A stretch of DNA of 64,000 nt from an uncultured Eubacteriales bacterium. Lineage in GTDB: Bacteria > Bacillota > Clostridia > Peptostreptococcales > Anaerovoracaceae. The stretch is taken from the NCBI GenBank assembly GCA_902795265.1, contig CADBKM010000002.1, positions 1 through 64,000 on the forward strand, in the 5' to 3' direction. Every line of letters begins with the position of its first letter. Position 1 is the first letter of the stretch. Below the pieces are notes generated by a model, which was not told the DNA's origin, did no database searches, and worked only from the letters and a program-made list of their open reading frames with translations. The translations under genes and the position numbers were made by a program. This document shows positions 60,909-64,000 of this stretch, in pieces.

Positions 60909-61204
60909 CTTATCGTACCTCCCCAGCTGACGCGGCCTTCAAATTCCGAAGCGCGCGCCGCAGCGCACTCGATCCTTGCCTTAATGGTGCAGTCCAGAGC
61001 ACCCTTGTCGACTATTGTTACTCTGGCGTTTTTCACTTCCAGACGGTCGAGCGTCTCCATCGCGACCTCGCGTATCCTTCTGCCGTACTGTCTGATGACA
61101 ACACTGTCGAGTTCGAGGTCTATACCCTTCTTGGCAGGCTCGATGGTGACCATGCAGTCGCTGCTTTCGAGAGTGCCCGCGACTGCGAGTTTGCTGATTT
61201 TCAT
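60905..61204 (-). CDS. citD: Citrate lyase gamma subunit (acyl carrier protein)
   Basis: 99 aa. The Ser that takes the prosthetic group is in AGTLESSDCMVTIEP near residue 14. Later KNARVTIVDKGALDCTIKARIE matches the family. It lies between acn and citE, 22 nt after acn, with GGGAT before the ATG. Confidence 0.94.
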   Translation of the reverse strand: MKISKLAVAGTLESSDCMVTIEPAKKGIDLELDSVVIRQYGRRIREVAMETLDRLEVKNARVTIVDKGALDCTIKARIECAAARASEFEGRVSWGGTIR

Positions 61205-61226
61205 TTTTATCCCTTTCCGCTGTGCG

Positions 61227-63470
61227 CTATCTGTTCTGTGCCGCGTAGTAATTCATGAGGCAGCCTTCAAGGATTATCTCTTTTTCATCTTCCGTGAGGC
61301 CCTTCACATAGAGAGTGATGTCTTCGGCCTCTCCGTTTGCGCGTACGGCCTTTGCGGCTATCTCTTCGCGCCCCTCTTTGATCGCAGCGCGGATGCCCGG
61401 TACGAATACGAAGTCTCCTTCTTCATACGGGAATTCATCGCCCTCTGCCAGCGTGAACGGCAGGATTCCCCAGTTGATGCAGTTGCTGCGGTAACGCTTT
61501 GTGGCGTACTCGTAGCAGATGTTCGCAAATCCGCCGAGCACCTTCTGGCACGAAGCCGCCTGCTCGCGGGCCGAGCCGTCACCCGGCTTGTTTGCGAATA
61601 CGCACGATCCGAACTGTGTGTTCTTAAGAAGCTCATCAGCGTCGCCTACAGCTTCGAGAGCCTTTACGACCTTGTCCGGCTTTTCTCCGGCGCGGCGTGC
61701 CGCTTCGTCTGCAGCTATTGCCTTGGAGCGTCCGACGTATTCAGGTACGCGGCGCGACAGCGCGAATTCCGAGAGTCTGAGCGGATTGCTTCTGTATGAA
61801 CTTGTCTCGCCGGAAGGGATCAGCTCATCTGTGGTCGTTACAGGGTCTCTGATGACTGCAGCAAGCTCGAGGAGCATATTGTCAGCGAGCTCGTACATCT
61901 TAGGCCAGTCTGTGATGTTCGGTCCGAGTATGAGCTCGACATCAGGGTCAGCCTTGCCGAATCCGTAGTAGCAGCGGTTCTTATACGCTTCGTTGTCGAA
62001 TGTGTAAGGTACCTGCTCTGTCTCGTATTCGATGTCTGTAGCTGCCGTGATGTATCCGCCGTTCTTAGCTGTAGCGGCGATCGATCTTGAGTCCATGAGA
62101 GCAACTGCGCTTATCTGGCCTTCGCCCGGCTTGGAGCCTTCTCTGTTAGGGAAGTTCCTTGTTGTGTGGCGCAGCGAGAGCCCGTTGTTGGCCGGCACAT
62201 CGCCTGCTCCGAAGCACGGTCCGCAGAACGACGGCTTGATGACAGCGCCTGCCTCGAGCAGAGCTTCCGTCTTGCCCGCGCGGGTCAGAGCGAGGCTCGT
62301 AGGAACGCTTGTAGGATAGACCGACAGCGAGAAGTATCCGTTGCCGGTGCTGCCGCCTTTGAGTATGTCAGCAGCTTCCACGATGTTGTCGAAGATGCCG
62401 CCCGAGCAGCCGGCGATGATGCCCTGGTTGGCAAGCACGCCTTTATCGCTCACCTTTGAGCGCAGATCGAGATGTGCCTTAGGGAACTTCCTGGCCGCTT
62501 CGGCCTCGACTCCCGCGAGTATTTCATCGGCGTTCTCGAGGAATTCATGTATTGTATATGCATTGGATGGATGGAATGGAAGAGCGATCATCGACTCCAT
62601 CTTATCGAGTTCGATGTTTATGATCGCGTCATAGTACGCACCTTCCTGAGGCTCGAGCTTTCTGTAGCACTCAGGGCGCTTGTGGATCTCATAGTACTTT
62701 CTGATCTCATCATCGGTCTCCCAGATGGATGAGAGGCATGTCGTCTCTGTTGTCATGACATCAATGCCGCTTCTGAAATCGTATGGCAGGTACTCAAGAC
62801 CCGGGCCTGCGAATTCGAGCACCTTGTTCTTTACAAGGCCCTGTCCGAATGTCTCCTTCACGAGAGCGATGGCTACATCGTGAGGACCGATGCCCTTTTT
62901 CGGCTTGCCCGTAACATAGCAGAGCACTACTTCAGGAGGCGTGATATCCCATGTGTTTTTGAGGAGCTGCTTTACGAGCTCAGGGCCGCCCTCGCCGACG
63001 CCCATGGTGCCGAGAGCACCGTAGCGTGTGTGGCTGTCCGAACCGAGTATCATGTTGCCGCATGCAGCCAGCTCTTCACGGGCGTACGAATGGATGACGC
63101 TCTGGTTGGCAGGCACGTAGATGCCGCCGTACTTTTTGGCTGCCGACAGCCCGAATACGTGGTCGTCCTCATTGATAGTACCGCCTACGGCGCAGAGGCT
63201 GTTGTGGCAGTTTGTCATAGCATAAGGAATCGGGAACTCTTTCAGCCCGCTTGCTCTGGCCGTCTGAATGATCCCGACGTAAGTGATATCGTGTGACACG
63301 AGAGCATCAAAGCTGATATGGAAGATTCCGTCTTCGCTCTGAGGTCTGTGCGCATTAAGGATCTGATAGGCAATAGTGCCGTTTCTTCCGGCGCTCTTGT
63401 CCACATTTTCCGCTGCCTTCTGCGGGGCTCCGTTGTGCCATACAGTGCCCTGCTGGTAGTACTTGATCAT
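61227..63470 (-). CDS. acn: Aconitate hydratase
   Basis: 747 aa. It interconverts citrate and isocitrate via cis-aconitate. Seen: LGSDSHTRYGALG near 141, first cluster Cys in GCSGGIFDN near 350, the other two in FCGPCFGAGDVPANN near 411, then TRNFPNREGS, and a C-terminal swivel domain with SNCINWGILPF. It belongs to the hydratase branch with the longer Aquifex-type layout. The ATG (MIKYYQQGTVW) follows AAAGGA; longer readings lack a site. It is the first gene of the cit operon, so aconitase is made together with citrate lyase and isocitrate dehydrogenase. Confidence 0.92.
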   Translation of the reverse strand: MIKYYQQGTVWHNGAPQKAAENVDKSAGRNGTIAYQILNAHRPQSEDGIFHISFDALVSHDITYVGIIQTARASGLKEFPIPYAMTNCHNSLCAVGGTINEDDHVFGLSAAKKYGGIYVPANQSVIHSYAREELAACGNMILGSDSHTRYGALGTMGVGEGGPELVKQLLKNTWDITPPEVVLCYVTGKPKKGIGPHDVAIALVKETFGQGLVKNKVLEFAGPGLEYLPYDFRSGIDVMTTETTCLSSIWETDDEIRKYYEIHKRPECYRKLEPQEGAYYDAIINIELDKMESMIALPFHPSNAYTIHEFLENADEILAGVEAEAARKFPKAHLDLRSKVSDKGVLANQGIIAGCSGGIFDNIVEAADILKGGSTGNGYFSLSVYPTSVPTSLALTRAGKTEALLEAGAVIKPSFCGPCFGAGDVPANNGLSLRHTTRNFPNREGSKPGEGQISAVALMDSRSIAATAKNGGYITAATDIEYETEQVPYTFDNEAYKNRCYYGFGKADPDVELILGPNITDWPKMYELADNMLLELAAVIRDPVTTTDELIPSGETSSYRSNPLRLSEFALSRRVPEYVGRSKAIAADEAARRAGEKPDKVVKALEAVGDADELLKNTQFGSCVFANKPGDGSAREQAASCQKVLGGFANICYEYATKRYRSNCINWGILPFTLAEGDEFPYEEGDFVFVPGIRAAIKEGREEIAAKAVRANGEAEDITLYVKGLTEDEKEIILEGCLMNYYAAQNR

Positions 63471-63577
63471 TGGATTCCATCCTTTCCATTTACTGCGTTT
63501 TATGCGTTTTTTCAGGAGTGTTTCACACCCTCTCCATTCTAATAGATTGGATATGTCTAGTCTATCTTTTTTCGATG

Positions 63578-63620
63578 TTGACATTCGATTTCTTAGGATT
63601 ATACTTAAATTGTATACAAT
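63578..63620. promoter_or_regulatory. Divergent acn/gntR promoter region with GTATAC operator
   Basis: Plus strand: TTGACA (63578-63583), 16-bp spacer, TATACT (63600-63605). Minus strand: a perfect TATAAT (63603-63598) with a poor -35. A 12-bp perfect palindrome ATTGTATACAAT (63609-63620) lies just past the plus -10 box and within the spacer of the minus promoter, so one bound repressor would silence both genes. Confidence 0.7.
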
Positions 63621-63648
63621 AATCAGCAACTGAATAAGAGGTGCAAAC

Positions 63649-64000
63649 ATGGATCTGATCAACGGCGAAAAATCAAGCCAGCCATTGTCCTCCGGACTGT
63701 TTTCCGAGCTTCAGAGAGACATCCTTTCCGGTGCCATCCCTGACGGAAGCAAGCTGACAGAGCAGGCTATATGCAAGAGATACAGTGTAAGCAGAACACC
63801 GGTCAGAGAAGCCTTCCGCCAGCTCGAGGCTGACGGGCTCATCGAGATAATCCCGAACCGCGGAGCCTTTGCTACGGGGCTCTCCAAGCGCGACATCTCA
63901 GACCTTTTTGATCTGAGATCGGTCTTTGAAGTGCAGGCCGTCGAATGGGCTATACGGCGCATGAGCGATGAAGACATCGACCGCCTTGCAGAAAGCATGG
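63649..64000 (+). CDS. GntR-family (FadR/FCD-type) transcriptional regulator, partial
   Basis: 117 codons to the window end, open at 64000. The winged helix covers about residues 15-80 (LTEQAICKRYSVSRTPVREAFRQLEADG, then IIPNRGAFA) and the FCD ligand domain starts at ISDLFDLRSVFEVQAVEWAI. FCD regulators usually sense carboxylic acids through a metal site. It is divergent from acn-cit-icd, has AGAGGTG before the ATG, and has a palindromic site over its own start. It probably controls itself, the acn operon and the Re-citrate synthase gene; citrate or a related acid is the likely signal. Confidence 0.9.
   Translation, partial: MDLINGEKSSQPLSSGLFSELQRDILSGAIPDGSKLTEQAICKRYSVSRTPVREAFRQLEADGLIEIIPNRGAFATGLSKRDISDLFDLRSVFEVQAVEWAIRRMSDEDIDRLAESM

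Noticed and set aside
54813..63648. Citrate transporter in the cit cluster
   Set aside because: Searched for a membrane carrier among these genes and found none; all coding space is accounted for by soluble enzymes.

Overview
The window looks like chromosomal DNA from a strictly anaerobic, low-oxygen-lifestyle member of the Clostridia (Firmicutes/Bacillota). Support for this is a Re-type citrate synthase, an oxygen-sensitive [FeFe] hydrogenase-like protein, two AGCS sodium:amino-acid symporters, AGGAGG-type ribosome binding sites, TTGACA/TATAAT promoters, and the short HisG plus HisZ arrangement. No species can be named from the sequence alone. No rRNA, tRNA, CRISPR array, prophage or complete insertion sequence was seen. 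Most genes lie on the minus strand.

Layout. 1-7.7 kb (minus): a GH25 lysozyme, two COG0523 metal-handling GTPases (one fused to a DUF1980-like domain, one with a long His/Asp tract), an EamA permease, an eIF2B/MtnA-like isomerase and an acyl-CoA synthetase. 7.9-11.4 kb (plus): a fused MacB-like ABC transporter with a very large external domain. 11.4-19.8 kb (minus): a complete histidine operon, hisZ-G-D-C-B-H-A-F-IE-J, behind one strong promoter. 20-25.8 kb (minus): MntP, a HisC-like aminotransferase, an AEC permease, an AGCS symporter with an attenuator-like leader, a zincin-like protein, and an XRE regulator/membrane protein pair with a palindromic operator. 26-33.8 kb (minus): [FeFe] hydrogenase-like protein, Re-citrate synthase, flavodoxin-like protein, ClC antiporter, trpS with a structured RNA element upstream, and 5-formyl-THF cyclo-ligase. 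33.8-38 kb: MATE and Ca2+-type P-ATPase. 38.4-39.9 kb (plus): second AGCS symporter. 40-41.8 kb: a small membrane protein, a TVP38-like protein and a TetR regulator. 41.9-47.2 kb (plus): a three-gene lipid-type operon and a two-gene membrane/Hsp70-like pair. 47.2-54.5 kb (minus): D-serine dehydratase, carboxylesterase, two-subunit aconitase X, C69 dipeptidase and a ferredoxin-type aldo-keto reductase, with REP-like palindromes. 54.6-54.7 kb: a remnant of a glycyl-radical activase. 54.8-64 kb: a citrate module, acn-citD-citE-citF-[RNA element]-icd-citC-citXG (minus), divergent from a GntR regulator (plus, cut by the window end).

How the genes work together. Re-citrate synthase, aconitase and NADP-isocitrate dehydrogenase form a route from acetyl-CoA plus oxaloacetate to 2-oxoglutarate. 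Citrate lyase can open the same citrate pool to acetate and oxaloacetate. A 10-12 bp GTATAC-centred palindrome lies in the divergent acn/gntR promoter. The same core recurs over the start of the Re-citrate synthase promoter and as a helically phased pair upstream of it. This suggests one GntR regulator links both loci. No citrate transporter is present in the window, so the citrate handled here may be made internally.

The most unusual item is a pair of about 140-nt elements, one in front of trpS and one between citF and icd. They share nearly identical core segments but have closing helices of different sequence that still pair, which is the mark of a structured RNA. I could not assign it to a known class.
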